A stretch of DNA of 64,000 nucleotides from Spisula solida (taxonomy: Eukaryota > Mollusca > Bivalvia > Venerida > Mactridae): NCBI GenBank assembly GCA_947247005.1, contig OX365955.1:15419322-15483321 (forward strand). Direction: 5' to 3'. The notes beneath the pieces were generated by a model. The model worked only from the letters and a program-made list of their open reading frames with translations, made no database searches and was not told where the DNA came from. The position numbers were made by a program, and so were the translations under genes. Below, one piece after another: positions 44,870-56,781 of this stretch. Numbering within the stretch: position 1 is the first letter of the stretch; each line of letters starts with the position of its first letter.

Positions 44870-45760
44870 TGTGTCCTCGAAAAATGTGCGTCCTCGGGAA
44901 GTTTGTAATAAATTCTCGAGAAGTTTATAATGTATCATCGGGAAACTTGTTATGTGTCCTCGGGAAGTTTGTAATGTATTCTCGAGAAGTTTATAATGTA
45001 TCATCGGGAAACGTCTAATGTGTCCTCGGGAAGTTTGTAAGGTGTCCTCGGGAAGATTGTAATGTGTCCTCGGGAAGTTTGAAATGTGTCCTCGGGAAGT
45101 TTGAAATGTGTCCTGGGGAAGTTTGTAATGTGTCCTCGGGAAGTTTGTAATATGTCCTCGGGAAGTTTGTAATGTGTCCTCGGGAAGTTTGAAATGTGTC
45201 CTAGGGAAGTTTAAATTTGTCCTCGGGAAGTTTGAAATTTGTCCTCGGGAAGTTAGAAATGTGTCCTCGGGAAGTTTGAAATGTGTCCTCGGGAAGTTTG
45301 AAATTTGTCCTCGGGAAGTTTGAAATGTGTCATCGGGAAGTTTGAAATGTGTCCTCGGGAAGTTTGTAATGTGTCCTCGGGAAGTTTGAAATGTGTCCTT
45401 GGGAAGTTTAAATTTGTCCTCGGGAAGTTTGAAATGTGTCCTCGGGAAGTTTGAAATGTATCCTCGGGAAGTGTGTAATGTATCATCGGGATCTTTGTGA
45501 CGTGTCATCGGGAACTTTGTTGTGACCTCGAGTTGATTATAATGTGTCTTCGGGAAGTGTGTAAAATATCAACGGGAAGTTTGCAATGTGTCATCGGGAA
45601 GTTTGTAATTCGTCCTCTCGAAGTGTGTAATGTATCCTCGAGAAGTTTATAACGTGTCCTCGAGAAATTTGTAATGTGGCTTCAAGAGTTTATAATGTGT
45701 CCTCGGGAAACTTGAATGTATCTTCTGGAAGTCTGTTATGTGAGTTTAGAAGTTTATAAC
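44870..45760. repeat. 22-bp minisatellite, about 40 units
   Basis: The unit is tcctcgggaagtttgaaatg plus two bases, with variants such as aagtttgtaat, catcggg and ctcgagaag. The central part (about 45040-45460) is the most uniform and the edges are diverged, as expected for expansion from the middle. Because 22 is not a multiple of 3 and the unit lacks stops, a 216-codon frame (44858-45508, minus) reads through as a 22-residue repeat (FQTSRGHISNFPRTHFKLPE...). Paralogous positions in copies 2 and 4 have only a few units. Confidence 0.95.
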
Positions 45761-45764
45761 GTGT

Positions 45765-46665
45765 TTATTAAGGATTAACCCCTGATCATATTAAAAGAAT
45801 GGTTTCATGTCAAAAACATTCGATATCGCAATGCAATGATTTTGCAATGAAACTCTATTATCGAAAAGCAAACTGAGAGACCATTACACTATGCGTGCAC
45901 AAACTGTCTTTCAAAGACTGTACACTTAATATGAATAGATATTCTTTAAAATTTGAAGCGAGTATTTTAATTAATTGATGCATATGAGCAAATAACCGGC
46001 AGGCTACATGACTCTGTTCTACACCTAAAGTGTGATGTTTTAGCGTATTGATATGCAAATTACTTTAACTGGTACAACTACTTGCGGTATATTGTGACGA
46101 CAATTCAACATAAACACGTATATTGGTCAAAGGTACGCAGTCCCACGACAGAAATTTTATTACATACCTCTGTAGACAATTTGTTCTGACCAGTCTCAGG
46201 AGATCATTCGATGCTTGGTGCGGCATCAAGTATTGGCTTAAACGAGTAAATAACTATATTGCATTTCACAGGAGCACAATCGCTCGTAGTGAAAGTACCG
46301 TACGTAACATGGAGTAATGTGTTGATGTCTGTCAGTTTGAACACTTTTATCAATGTTTAGTGATTGAATGAATCGATCCCAACGTTGTTCGCAAGAGAAC
46401 TCGGTTTAGGATAACCGTACTAACCAGTATGTGACAGTTTTAGTTATTTCATTTATAGACTTTATTTGTTTTCGATTGTTTTCGCCCATCATATTTAATA
46501 AAAGAGTAGAAGTTACATGTATCTATTAAAGATAATTATCTTTGACAATTACTACAAAACTTGCAATTGTTGTTATGATAGGATAATAACATTAGGCAAT
46601 TCCATTGACTTAATTGATCATCAGAAAATGATGAAACTAATATCTGGATGTCGATTTGTGGTAAT
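45765..46665 (+). repeat. Paralogous unit, right part before copy B
   Basis: 46090-46480 matches 3690-4050, 30370-30760 and 61380-61830 (gcatcaagtattggctt, then ggagcacaatcgctcgtagt, then gaaagtaccgta). 46490-46660 matches 30790-30950. 45765-46085 has no clear match. No gene. Confidence 0.6.
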
Positions 46666-48134
46666 ATTCTATCCATTTGATAATTAACACAACCAACAGG
46701 TATATAACTGAAGTCAGAATAACTGTGGTATGCACTATTAAAACGTCAGTAGAAAAGGTGGGATCAACTAACTTAGGATTTGTATGAACTGTGTCACTCT
46801 TGTTTTGTTCGTTTGTTGATTGCCATTTTTGTCGAAGCTTTTTATCGACTACGCGAAGAACTATATTGGTGGTTATGTGGATTTATCGGGAGTCCTAATT
46901 TGTCGACATTTTTTACCCTTACACAACAAACGTCTTTATTGTTGCTTCCTTAATGTAAGTCTTGTAACGAGTTTCCGGGATTTTGTTTCATGTATGTGGA
47001 GTGGTTTCCTACGTACATCTTGATGTATGTGTACTGTCATTGTTCAGAAGGATTTGCCGATTGTGTTCTCATAATTGTTCGTAATAATTAGTGTCGACCT
47101 AATATCTTCAGATTGTTGAATCGTATATAACAACCGAAAAAAGTAACTCGTAGAGTAAAACCAACACATACTCCTACATGTACATGCAATACTCTGTGAG
47201 TATACATGTGTGTTCGTCAAGCTTGCATTGTATTGCCCGTTCAATCAGGTCAGTCACTCGTTAACATTTATAACATTGCGTATCTAAACAATGCAATTTC
47301 TCTTAATAATTTATAAATTTAACAGATATTGTATATATATAAATATATGGCTTTGTGCATAGGGTATTGATTTTCAGTGCAATATTTTCCGATTAAAATG
47401 TTTCAAACAATAAGATGCTTTGTTTTCATATTACAGTGTTTGTATACAAGCGACAACCTAAATAAATGGACTATAATACATGATATAGTATTTCATTGTT
47501 TTCAACATTTCAATCGGATTACAAAACAATGAAAATCATTACCTAATCCATTAAATCACGTGGTCATAAATACATTGTTAAAATTTAGAAATTAATCAGA
47601 GAAATTGCAATGTTTATATTCACAATAGTACAGCTTGTAACATTTAACATGACCCTATAGCACTTACTACATTCTCATTCTACGCCAGCGAATAGTCTAG
47701 CTTATTTGAAGTACTAATGGTGTATTTGGTATCATATGCAGGTAAGAAAACATGCGAAGTGAAAATTAAGTGGAAATGAAATACCCCTTTTTTACGCGCG
47801 TGCATAGGCGATATACCATTTTGTGACAGTGAGATCATTCCAAATTGACGGAAATCGACGAAAATGGATTACAAATAAACACTAACGGTACTCTTATTGA
47901 CACGTAGAAGTAAAAAGTTCTTTTAGGCCAACAATTTAAAAAAAATTAATTTTCAGTTTAGTTGCGACGCTCAGTTTGTATAGGTTATAGATATAAACAA
48001 GTGCAAGGGAGCGAAGCTATAACCGGCTTATAGTTTACCTGCCCACTTTTTGGTGGCCTTTCCAATGCTTTTGTTTGCAAACACGAGCATGCAATCCTAT
48101 ACACTCCTTAATGTATGGATCCTTCGGCCTTATC

Positions 48135-48312
48135 GATAGGTTGAATTGAACACATGGAATCCGATAATCACCGTAACACCAATCTATGCAGAATTACTAG
48201 ACGCCTTAATTAAGAAAATGTGTCAACAGTCAAACGCATTCGTAGTATACCTAATTGTTAGAGAAGCCCGTTCATTTTAAGGTCTCCAGATCACGATGCA
48301 GTATTATACATT
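48135..48312 (+). repeat. ~170-bp direct repeat, first copy (pair with 49066-49270)
   Basis: The block ggaatccgataatcaccgta to cagtattatacattttc occurs once in copy A (34885-35045) but twice in copy B, here and at 49066-49270, flanking a LINE fragment and AT-rich DNA. It is too long to be a target-site duplication, so a local duplication or unequal exchange is more likely. Confidence 0.75.
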
Positions 48313-48490
48313 TTCCTCGAAAAAAGCTAATGCTAGATTAAAATATTTATACCGTGAAAAGGTTACCTTACCCAACACACCAAGAACCTCCTTGTCATGG
48401 CCCTTATACAATGGCATTTTGATTATGCCTGCTCTATATGGTATCATGGTCTCACTCAGTCACTTAAATTTTAGAGTGTTAAAATGATTT
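48313..48490 (+). pseudogene. Non-LTR retrotransposon reverse-transcriptase C-terminal fragment
   Basis: One frame gives KKANARLKYLYREKVTLPNT; the next frame gives ALIQWHFDYACSIWYHGLTQ. Joined, this is the conserved 'K.N.RLKFLYR...L......ALIQ.HFDYAC..WY' region near the end of the RT domain in many animal LINEs. A frameshift near 48395 separates them. It is followed directly by (ATTT)n. Confidence 0.8.
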
Positions 48491-48640
48491 TATTTATTTA
48501 TTTATTTATTTATTTATTAAATATTTTGGAGATTCAATATTTACATCTATTTAATCATTTAAGTATTTATTTATTTTATTTATTATTTAATAGCTGAGTA
48601 ATATATTATTATTTTTATTTATTCATTTAGTTATTAATTT
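48489..48640 (+). repeat. (ATTT)n-rich tract
   Basis: A simple repeat of ATTT, nearly perfect at 48489-48520 and degenerate to about 48640, directly after the LINE fragment. It may be the element's simple-sequence tail. 48640-49065 is AT-rich without recognisable content. Confidence 0.85.
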
Positions 48641-51495
48641 ATGCTTGATAGTGTCTTTCAGTATTGGTACTTCTTTAACTTTAACGAGTCTTTTAGCTTA
48701 ATTTGACTGTTGATTCTGATAATCTGTGATATAAAATTGATAATGTTAAGAAATGCTTAATTTATTATTGTGAAGTTACTGTGATAAAAAACTTAAACGC
48801 ATTTATGTTAATATATTTATGTATTCAATGGTCAGTATGAAAACATTGCTATCCTACATAATGCCTATCTATGTCATGCCATAAACACCAAAGGACCACA
48901 ATGGAAATAGAAGTATCTCTTTTTTGTGTAATCCTTGGTGTTGGTGTGCCTGTCATGGTTATCTATAAATGCATGTATGTAGAAATTGTTTTATTATACA
49001 TGTTATTTTTACATATCCATGTATGTACATTCAATACTGAATACAATATATCTATCTATCTAACTCATGGAATCCGATTATCACCGATTATCAAAGTAAC
49101 ACCAATCTATGCAGACTTACTAGACGCCTTAATTAAGAAAATGTGTCAACAGTCAAAAGCATTCGAAGTACACCTAATTGTTAGAGAAGCCGGTTCATTT
49201 AAGGTCTTCAGATCACGATGCAGTATTATACATTTTTCACGAGCCTGCATCAGACGAAACACTACCTGGCAGAAGATTTGAAACTTTATACAAGTACTTT
49301 TTAAAATCAATTTTATTTTAAATTCATTAAGAGATAACACATTAGGCACATTGAAAACAGAATAAAAATCGAGCACCATGTTGGCATGGTCTCTAGCAAA
49401 TTTAACAATACAAAAAGGAATTTCATGAGCAATGTTGGTTCATTTAGATAAGAACAATTCCTCAGACATAAGTGCCCTCACACTACATAATTATATTTCT
49501 CCGAGATGGAAATAGTTCATAGAAGGTGTAAATAGATATTTGCACTTTCACTTCTGAATATAGGTCGACATACATGTAAGTGCCAACAAAAATAGACACA
49601 AATCGAATTCCCTAACCTTTTCAGTAAATTAAATAAAACAAATTTAATAGGGGAACTGGTTGCAAAATGGGTTAATCAAGACACAAAGTGTAATATAACT
49701 CCCTTGTTATATTCTTTCTCACTTTCACCAGAATTTCTACGACGTTGTTCAGATAAAAACTAATTTAATTTTATGAGATTCCGCAATACCTTTTTTAGTT
49801 TAAAAATAACCAGCGCTTGTAACATCTAATTGGATTTCTAATAAAAGTGACGAACTGAAAATGAAAATATTTGTGTCACCTCAAGTACAATTGTATCACA
49901 AATGAGTGTGATTTGATATATCTCGGTGACAAAATAGGATTTCAGTTTTCGAAATCAAGGGTCAGAACTAGGAGATGTTTATTTGACATAATTACATTAG
50001 TTTACCGGAATTATCGTAGATACATTTGCATTACACGAAATAGACACTGTGAACTGCCTTGTTTGTATTTGACATTTTTACAGTCAATCAAAATTGAGCT
50101 GTCTTTGTTTAGCAAACATTTGTACCAATTCGTGAATTTGTGACACTAACTAGTTTGTGATACTAATATTCAATGTGTTTTGTATTGATGCATTTGACCG
50201 CCCTTCAACACTTCGTATCAGACTGAAATATTAAGTTGGTGCCTAACTGAGCGGTTGTACTTTATTTCAAATCAATAAGAATTATACTGTATAATTTAGT
50301 ACCTATGTTATTACAGTATGTCACAAATGCAACCTCAGCCTAATCTAAATGTTATCCATGTTGTACGCCACTGTGCAAGAAGGTCAAGTTTTTATTCTTT
50401 AATTATACATGTATAATAAATCCTTATGTACGTGCTACAAAAATGTAAATAGAAGATTCAACTCCAGACAAAAAGTTTATAGAAATCAACACTTTTGCTG
50501 TGATCTGCTTTATTATACCATATTTACATAATCCTTTATATATACACGTTCAAAAATGCTGTTCAATCACGATTTAGAAAAATGGTTAAATCATTATATA
50601 TAAACCATACAACTATGGACAAATTTATAACATACATAAACAACGCTTATATTTTTGTCCATTTAGATATTCAGAAACGTTACCGCAACATATAACCTAG
50701 CATGCTCCTCATTACGAGAGGTGCCCTACTTTTATTTGAACAGCGATGAATATCCGATATTTTCATGCTAGTCCGATATATGAAATAACTCTTTTGAATA
50801 GCGTATAGTATTGTGTCAGGTAACATATGCACTCACTGTTGGTTTGTTTGCATGATTCGAACCGAAATTATCAATTCTGTACAGGGTGTGGCATTTGGCC
50901 TTTTGAAGGCCATACACCCACCAAGAAGGTGTTTGTAGATCATTGATATGCCGTTTCTGGGAAGACTATCGATATGTTTTTTCACTAAAGGGTATTTAAC
51001 GTTGTTTTGCTCTCATAAGTGAAATGATTTAAAAAATGCCAAAAAATGGATGATTCCTTCAATAATCGTATCCATTTGTTGTATCATACCTGATGATTAA
51101 TACTCATTACCTGAAATTGGACTACACGACCTGCATGCATTGTGATTTACCAGACAATACTTTTCAAGCTGTTCCTTACATACATGTACAACTCTACTTT
51201 TTGTAGCTTCATTGTAATTATTACTTTAATATAAGGAAGTACCAATATGATGTCGAAACATACGACAAATCTACCACACGTTTATATGGCGTTGTTATGG
51301 CAGTAATCACATAACGTTGCTATTATTCCCTGTCACGTCTACAGTGTCTTGTTATGTTTTAGCAGTGTAGCTGGATAAATTCGTATGTCCCTGATAGGCA
51401 ATTATACATTTTAGACATCGTTTGGCTTCGTCAGACATATGAATTAGGAATCGTCTTTGTATGTCATGTTTTTAGTATCGTTGGTATGAGTTTGA

Positions 51496-52535
51496 TAAAG
51501 TTGTTTATGCGCATCATTTCTGCGCATATACCTTTTAAAAACGGGGATAGAGGCCGCGTTTAGCACTGGATCGTCATGAAAATTTGGCAAAATGTTTGTC
51601 GTGATTCTATCTAGGGTAAGTATAAATATGGGTACTTCGCTGTAAAAAATAAATTCATTGAGTAAATAATACGAAAACACTCTGCGTGAAATAGCGGTTA
51701 CATGTTCATTCATGTTTCGTAAAATTAGAACTTATTACTTGGGTTACCTGTACCCATTTATAATGAGTGTTTGTATTGCCTGGGGCTACACATATCCCCT
51801 TTACCGATATATAGGGAATACATTAATGTCTCTTGACTAAAATTGTGTCGATTATTCAAGTGAGCGATTCAGGGCCCATCTGTGCCCCCTTGCTATATGG
51901 AATGCGACGTCACTGACAAATTAGGGAAAAGGGGAGATAATTCAATCATAATAGCACAAAGTGTTGCGTGATTAACTGTGTTTTATTTTATTTTTAGGTA
52001 ATGTACTCTTTAATCAACATCCTGAGCCAAAAATAAATTAAGACCAGACTAGAAATTATGGGAAAAACATATGTGCAAAATGTACTAATTTGGCCTTTTT
52101 GCGCCATTTTACCGCAATTTTTATTGCAAAGAGACACAATTACGACGTAACTGCACCTAAAATAATTCTTGTAACGCGTCAATTTCTTCTAAGTTTATAT
52201 TTACTATGCTTTCATGTATATAATATGCAAATATAAGTACTCTTTTGGTATTAGAATATTTTTTCCGCGCAGATAATGCGTCAATTTTACGCAATTTCAC
52301 TAAGGTTTTTATGATATAAGGGGACAATAATGACGTCATTACGCAAATAGTAGTACTGTGACCTATCTTTTTTATTTCATTTTTGGATTAAGTACACTTT
52401 TATCAACAAAATGAGCAATAACAATTGTATTGGTCATCGAGGTCGTTTTTGAGCTACGTCTAATTTTGTGTATTTTAATATACATTCAAACACATGGAAA
52501 TGATTTTACAACAAAGAATATCGAGTTTAATGCAA
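51496..52535. mobile_element. ~1.04-kb insertion in copy B, class unknown
   Basis: Copy A reads ggtacgagttaagactgtca at 38614. Copy B has ~1.04 kb between gagtt and aagactgt. The insert contains a block, tcaagtgagcgattcagggc then ccatctgtgccccctt (51859-51894), that I associate with dispersed bivalve repeats. It also has two related AT-rich stretches ('ttttatttt.attttt...gta.actctt.atcaacat') at 51980-52030 and 52370-52415. No clear TIRs or coding. Confidence 0.5.
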
Positions 52536-53579
52536 AAATGAAGACTGTAAAATTGTCGTAAATACACATTCTTTCTATTTGTGTTATAGTATCGATGATA
52601 TTAAAATTGCCTCAACATCTTTCATGTGTAGAAAAATTTTACTTTTTCGCGTTTAAACATCAGAGTGATTGGTGTACCATGGCTTTTAAAACAGTTATTG
52701 ACGAATATTATATGGAATATCACGTTTGGAAAATATGAAAGCGCGATACAAAACCAATTGTTCATTCTGGTAGTTTTTGCAATTCCTGTAAATTAGTTTT
52801 AGTTCAATTCCCACCTTATGCGCAGTAGAATCGTGGCAACTCACTGCAATATGATGAATTCTAGTTAATAACACCATATGGAAGCAGTGATTTTGATTGA
52901 TAAATGCTGGTTGTAATAATTTGGTCGCAATCGATGTGATATGATACGTTTGAACATAAACGTGCTTTGGTTAGTTTATCAATTCTATATACCAGACAGC
53001 TTCATCGTGGCTATGTACAATACGTTGTTTATTACGACATTATCGTGGACCCTAAGGATAAATGCATTGAATCTATGCGTCGTTTGAGAAGAGTAAAGAT
53101 ATTTATTTCAATACAATATTATACGTTTATTAATGATTTAGGGCACCAGCCCATAACATCAACATTACATATTAAATCATAGGCTTTCAGGAGTTGGATC
53201 GTAGCAATTATAACGCGAGCTTTTAACTTAATGTAACATAATATTGGACAACACACATGATCTGCTTTTGTTCATCCGAGAGCGGTTGTACAGTATGAAA
53301 TGGAAACATGTTTGGTACATGCTGACCAGTGGACATAATGCATACAATGGTGTGAATACGTGTATTATACAGTATATGCCAAGCGTGATCACTCGCAATA
53401 CGAAACATGAACAAATATGTGCTCAATGTGCTGTACGCATTAATATAGTCATGGTGTCATTGATTCTAAATTAATAACACATAATGTTATATACTGCATG
53501 GAACACAAAGTACAAATGTAAGTACTGAGGGATAATTAATGCAAGAAAACATTTTTATATCTAATGTCCAGTGTACATA

Positions 53580-54409
53580 CAGGGTGATCCAAAACACATT
53601 TCCCACAAACAATATGTAATATAAACACAAGTAAGGTACATACATGTAAGATGTTGACAAACCGTTTAAACATAGTTCTTACAGACAACTTTACAAGAGA
53701 TGCGCAAAGTGACCTCCACATTTTTCCATACCAGCGTAAGACAACGTCGAAAGTTCTGAATGGCGTCACTGTACACGCTCGTAGAATGATCAAACCTGTT
53801 TGTCTGGTAATTGCTTCTGTAAAACCAAGTAAAGTGTTTGGTTTTAAGGAACTCCATAAGAAGAAGTCCAATGCACTAAGAGTGGGCGAATGTGGATGCA
53901 TGCGTTGTGTTAAGAGCAATTACTGTTAGCCAAAATCTAATGTCCGTCGTAAATGGTCTAGCACAACTTGATGAATATGCTCAACATTCTCATTCGTACG
54001 TCCATTACGACGTCTACCATTCCTTTCCTTCAAGTGCTCATGTTCCTCACAATACATTGTGTCTCTAAGCTTGACACATGTCTTCTACTTTGGTTTCTAT
54101 ATGATACTTATGACTTTAGTATTAGAAATGTAAGTGTAAGTTTCCTTCTATCAAATGCAGACTATTTGCCTTCTTTATAGTTGAATTTTACAATATATGC
54201 GTTTCCAGCCATCTTGGAAATATTAGAGTGTGATGTCATTGCCAATGGCGATACCACGGTTGCTATGACATTATATCATGGTCTTTATATGCAACAAACA
54301 TTGAGGCAATATCCTTTCTGTCAATACAAAAACAATAACTATACATGTACTACCAAAATTCGCAAAGTTACTAAGCATTGTTTGTGGGACATACTTTTGG
54401 ATCTCCCTG
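53580..54409 (-). mobile_element. Internally deleted mariner-type element (830 bp) in copy B
   Basis: The ends are CAGGGTGATCCAAAACACAT then TTCCCAC (53580) and inverted CAGGGAGATCCAAAAGTATG then TCCCAC (to 54409). TA precedes the left end; the right TA has decayed to TG but is intact in the copy A version (39760-39761). Minus-strand transposase N- and C-terminal fragments lie side by side with the catalytic middle missing. The same junction is in copy A. Confidence 0.8.
53666..54050 (-). pseudogene. Mariner-like transposase with large internal deletion
   Basis: The N-terminal part (53935-54050) reads HLKERNGRRRNGRTNENVEH then IHQVVLDHLRRTLDF. The C-terminal part (53666-53919) includes PHSPTLSALDFFLWSSLKP, matching the 'PPRSPDLTP.DFFLWG.LK' motif that carries the last catalytic residue in this family, then an 'ITRQ...R..TVTPF..F..VL' tail. 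About 150-200 residues between them are absent and the frame is interrupted. Confidence 0.75.
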
Positions 54410-54510
54410 TGTATACAGTACGTACATCTCGTAAACGATTGAAAAAACGGTACATAATCAATAAAAACAATCAATTTCTAGCATCACGAGACTGCGAAAG
54501 TTAATATCGA

Positions 54511-55395
54511 GAAAATAATGGTGATTGTTTCTAGGCCATAGTCTGCGGACATAAATCTTAGCAGATTTGCTGCGATAATTGGCTTTCATGAGTTGTTTAA
54601 TAATAGCAATTATCAATCCAATCACCTATAATGATTACAATGTTGACTACATGTAGTACCCAATCATGTATACGATCCATATCATAATATGCACAGGTCC
54701 ATGAAAAGTTTATATGTATATACATGTACACATGTTTAAATGTGTACATGAAGGTGGTCTGGAATACTATACATGGACCGGTGATGATCCATAACGTATT
54801 TGTTATGTAGTTCACTATTATCACATTTTTAATAAATATGTTCAAAGGTAATCCAAGGGTTTTTATCAAGGCATATTATATTATGTTGTTCATTATCAAT
54901 AGTGAGATTCAATCTGTAGGCCGATTCTCAAGAGTCCCACTGGTTATCTTAAACGTTGTCAGTCAGCATTATTGAATATTTGTAAAACTTTCAGAACTGC
55001 TACATCTATATTAGTGAACCACTTATTACGTATTCTTAAGTAATTCCAAAGCGATAGTACGTGTATGAATTGTATAATACTCCAACCTGTCTTTTGTAAG
55101 ATTTAATATGATGTAAAGTTCAAGTTCATGTCAATTACCACTAAACAATATGTTTTCTCATCATATTTAGTGCTAAAACGAATGATTTAAATATTCCGAG
55201 TTAAAGTTCTGATACATCCCGATTCAAACATTTGTCGCTAATAAGAAATTGTGCCATAAGTGAGAGGATTACAATTAGAAATATCGTTTGTCCGTATGTC
55301 TGTCCTACCACATGATCGCTCTTGCAACAACAAAAATAGACACTTCCTGTAATGTAAGGATTCTTTCGATCATCCGATATTATAAATTCAACAAG
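54511..55395. other. No recognisable feature
   Basis: AT-rich sequence after copy B with no gene, paralogue or inverted repeat that I can support. ORFs 54597-54869 and 55201-55422 lack family features. Confidence 0.35.
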
Positions 55396-56110
55396 TGAGA
55401 TACGATAATCATGGTACACCAATCAATGTAGAATGAAGAGACACCTCAAATAATGAAATGGGTCAACAGTCGAACAGTTACATGTAACATTATAAGGCAT
55501 TTGTAGTATACCTAATGTTCATTTTATGGCGTCCAGTTCACGATGCAGTCTTGATGCTTAATCCACAAGCCTGAATTAGACAATAAACTACCCGGTAAAG
55601 GAATTGAAAACTTCATACAAGCACTCGACATTTTTTTAATTAATTTTGTTTTAATTGTATAAGAGATAACACAATTTGCACATTTAAAACAGAATTAAAA
55701 TCTAGCACCATGTTTTCATGGTCTCTCGTAAATTGAACAATACGTTTAGGAATATCATGAACTTATATATTTTAATGATACAAAAGATATAAAGTGAGAA
55801 CACAAAATCAATTGTTCCGGATTTCTACCCATTACAGTGGCAGTACTCAATCTGTCGTTATATTATGCAACATCGTCCAATACACCCAACTGTTACGAAA
55901 CATCTCGTCAAACTATATATAAACATTCAATTATCGCAATTCCCATCAACCGAGGCAATCTAGTTAAAGTATATTATTCATTTAATGTCACCGACAAAAA
56001 CAGATATCTCTATCGTCCATATACGAAATGCTGTTTCATTTACATAAGAAACAAATCCTCAGACATAAGTGCTCTTACAATACATACGATGGATATAATT
56101 CACTAAAGAA
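55396..56110 (+). repeat. Paralogous block matching 34890-35240 and 35740-36040
   Basis: 55400-55760 matches 34895-35245 (cgataatc...acaccaatc.atg.agaat, then atgttttcatggtctct). 55840-56060 matches 35745-35990 (ctgtcgttatattatgcaac). It is contiguous here across the position of the 35243-35735 insertion in copy A. The 55837-56106 ORF is not preserved in A. Confidence 0.75.
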
Positions 56111-56279
56111 AATGTTTTGAAACAGTCATTTTTTTATATTTCTACAATAACGAAAACAATAGTGCTTCCTCAAGTCAAAAACATTCTTACAACGCTTGAG
56201 TTTGAAGCGTTGATTTGGAGTACGTTTTAAGCCTTTACTCATTGTTCCTTATTGATAAATTGTGATTTATGTATTTGCC

Positions 56280-56610
56280 TTTGAAGTCTTGCGTGTGTCT
56301 GCTTCGTTTCTCTCAAATAACTGTTTCTTTGTTAGTTGTCCTTGTGATGTGCGATCATGCTTGTTATTCTTTTCCGTTGTCTCCTATCCCAGTTACTTTA
56401 TGGACTGTGACGGCAGCCTGACGGAGTATACGTTGTTGTGTTTTTGTAGCTGTTAAGTTTCCTTTTTGTGCTTTTCGTAGTGGGTTGTGGCTTTTTTCGT
56501 ACTTGTAGTAACTGTTGTACTTGAGACTTCTTCTGTGTGTTCTTTTGTGCATTTGTGCTCAGCAGTTTCTGTTGGATACTGACGCTGTCCGATTTGTTAT
56601 TGCTGTTCCT
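56280..56610 (+). repeat. T/G-rich dispersed repeat, long copy
   Basis: Pyrimidine- and T/G-rich sequence ending gctcagcagtttctgttgga then tactgacgctgtccgatttg, related to 24700-24800, 42380-42535 and, inverted, 760-1000. No coding support for the ORF at 56262-56456. Confidence 0.4.
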
Positions 56611-56639
56611 TTCTGTGAATATATATATAGAAGTAAGTT

Positions 56640-56781
56640 GTGTTTTTCGGTGTTAGATCGAATGTTATTTCACCGAGTGAGCAGCTGACGCAATATTTTC
56701 ACGAGTGGCATAACCATGAGTGAACATTTAAGTCAGACGCTCATGAGATGACATAACATTCGATCTTACACCGAAAAACAC
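56640..56781. mobile_element. ~142-bp imperfect palindrome (MITE-like)
   Basis: GTGTTTTTCGGTGTTAGATC then GAATGTTAT (56640-56668) is matched inverted with one mismatch by 56753-56781. The inverted similarity continues through the centre (cgagtgagc...tgacg and cgtcagactt...ctcat), so the whole element is a foldback hairpin. No target duplication resolved. 56112-56279 and 56785-57475 hold nothing I recognise. Confidence 0.75.

Larger units (their letters stand above)
46670..54510 (+). repeat. Segmental duplication, copy B
   Basis: Collinear with copy A (33090-39855) apart from discrete gaps. It retains the empty site for the 36078 element and for the 33911 insertion. It carries its own insertions at 48313-49065 and 51496-52535, and retains ~480 bp deleted from A near 39405. 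ORFs such as 48871-49281 and 49871-50143 show no family features. Confidence 0.85.

Noticed and set aside
44858..45508. 216-codon repetitive ORF on the minus strand
   Set aside because: It is the translation of a 22-bp minisatellite with no stops in one strand. A second frame (45253-45486) is open for the same reason. No promoter, splice or family support.
53651..53929. 92-codon plus-strand ORF
   Set aside because: Antisense shadow of the mariner transposase C-terminal fragment on the minus strand.
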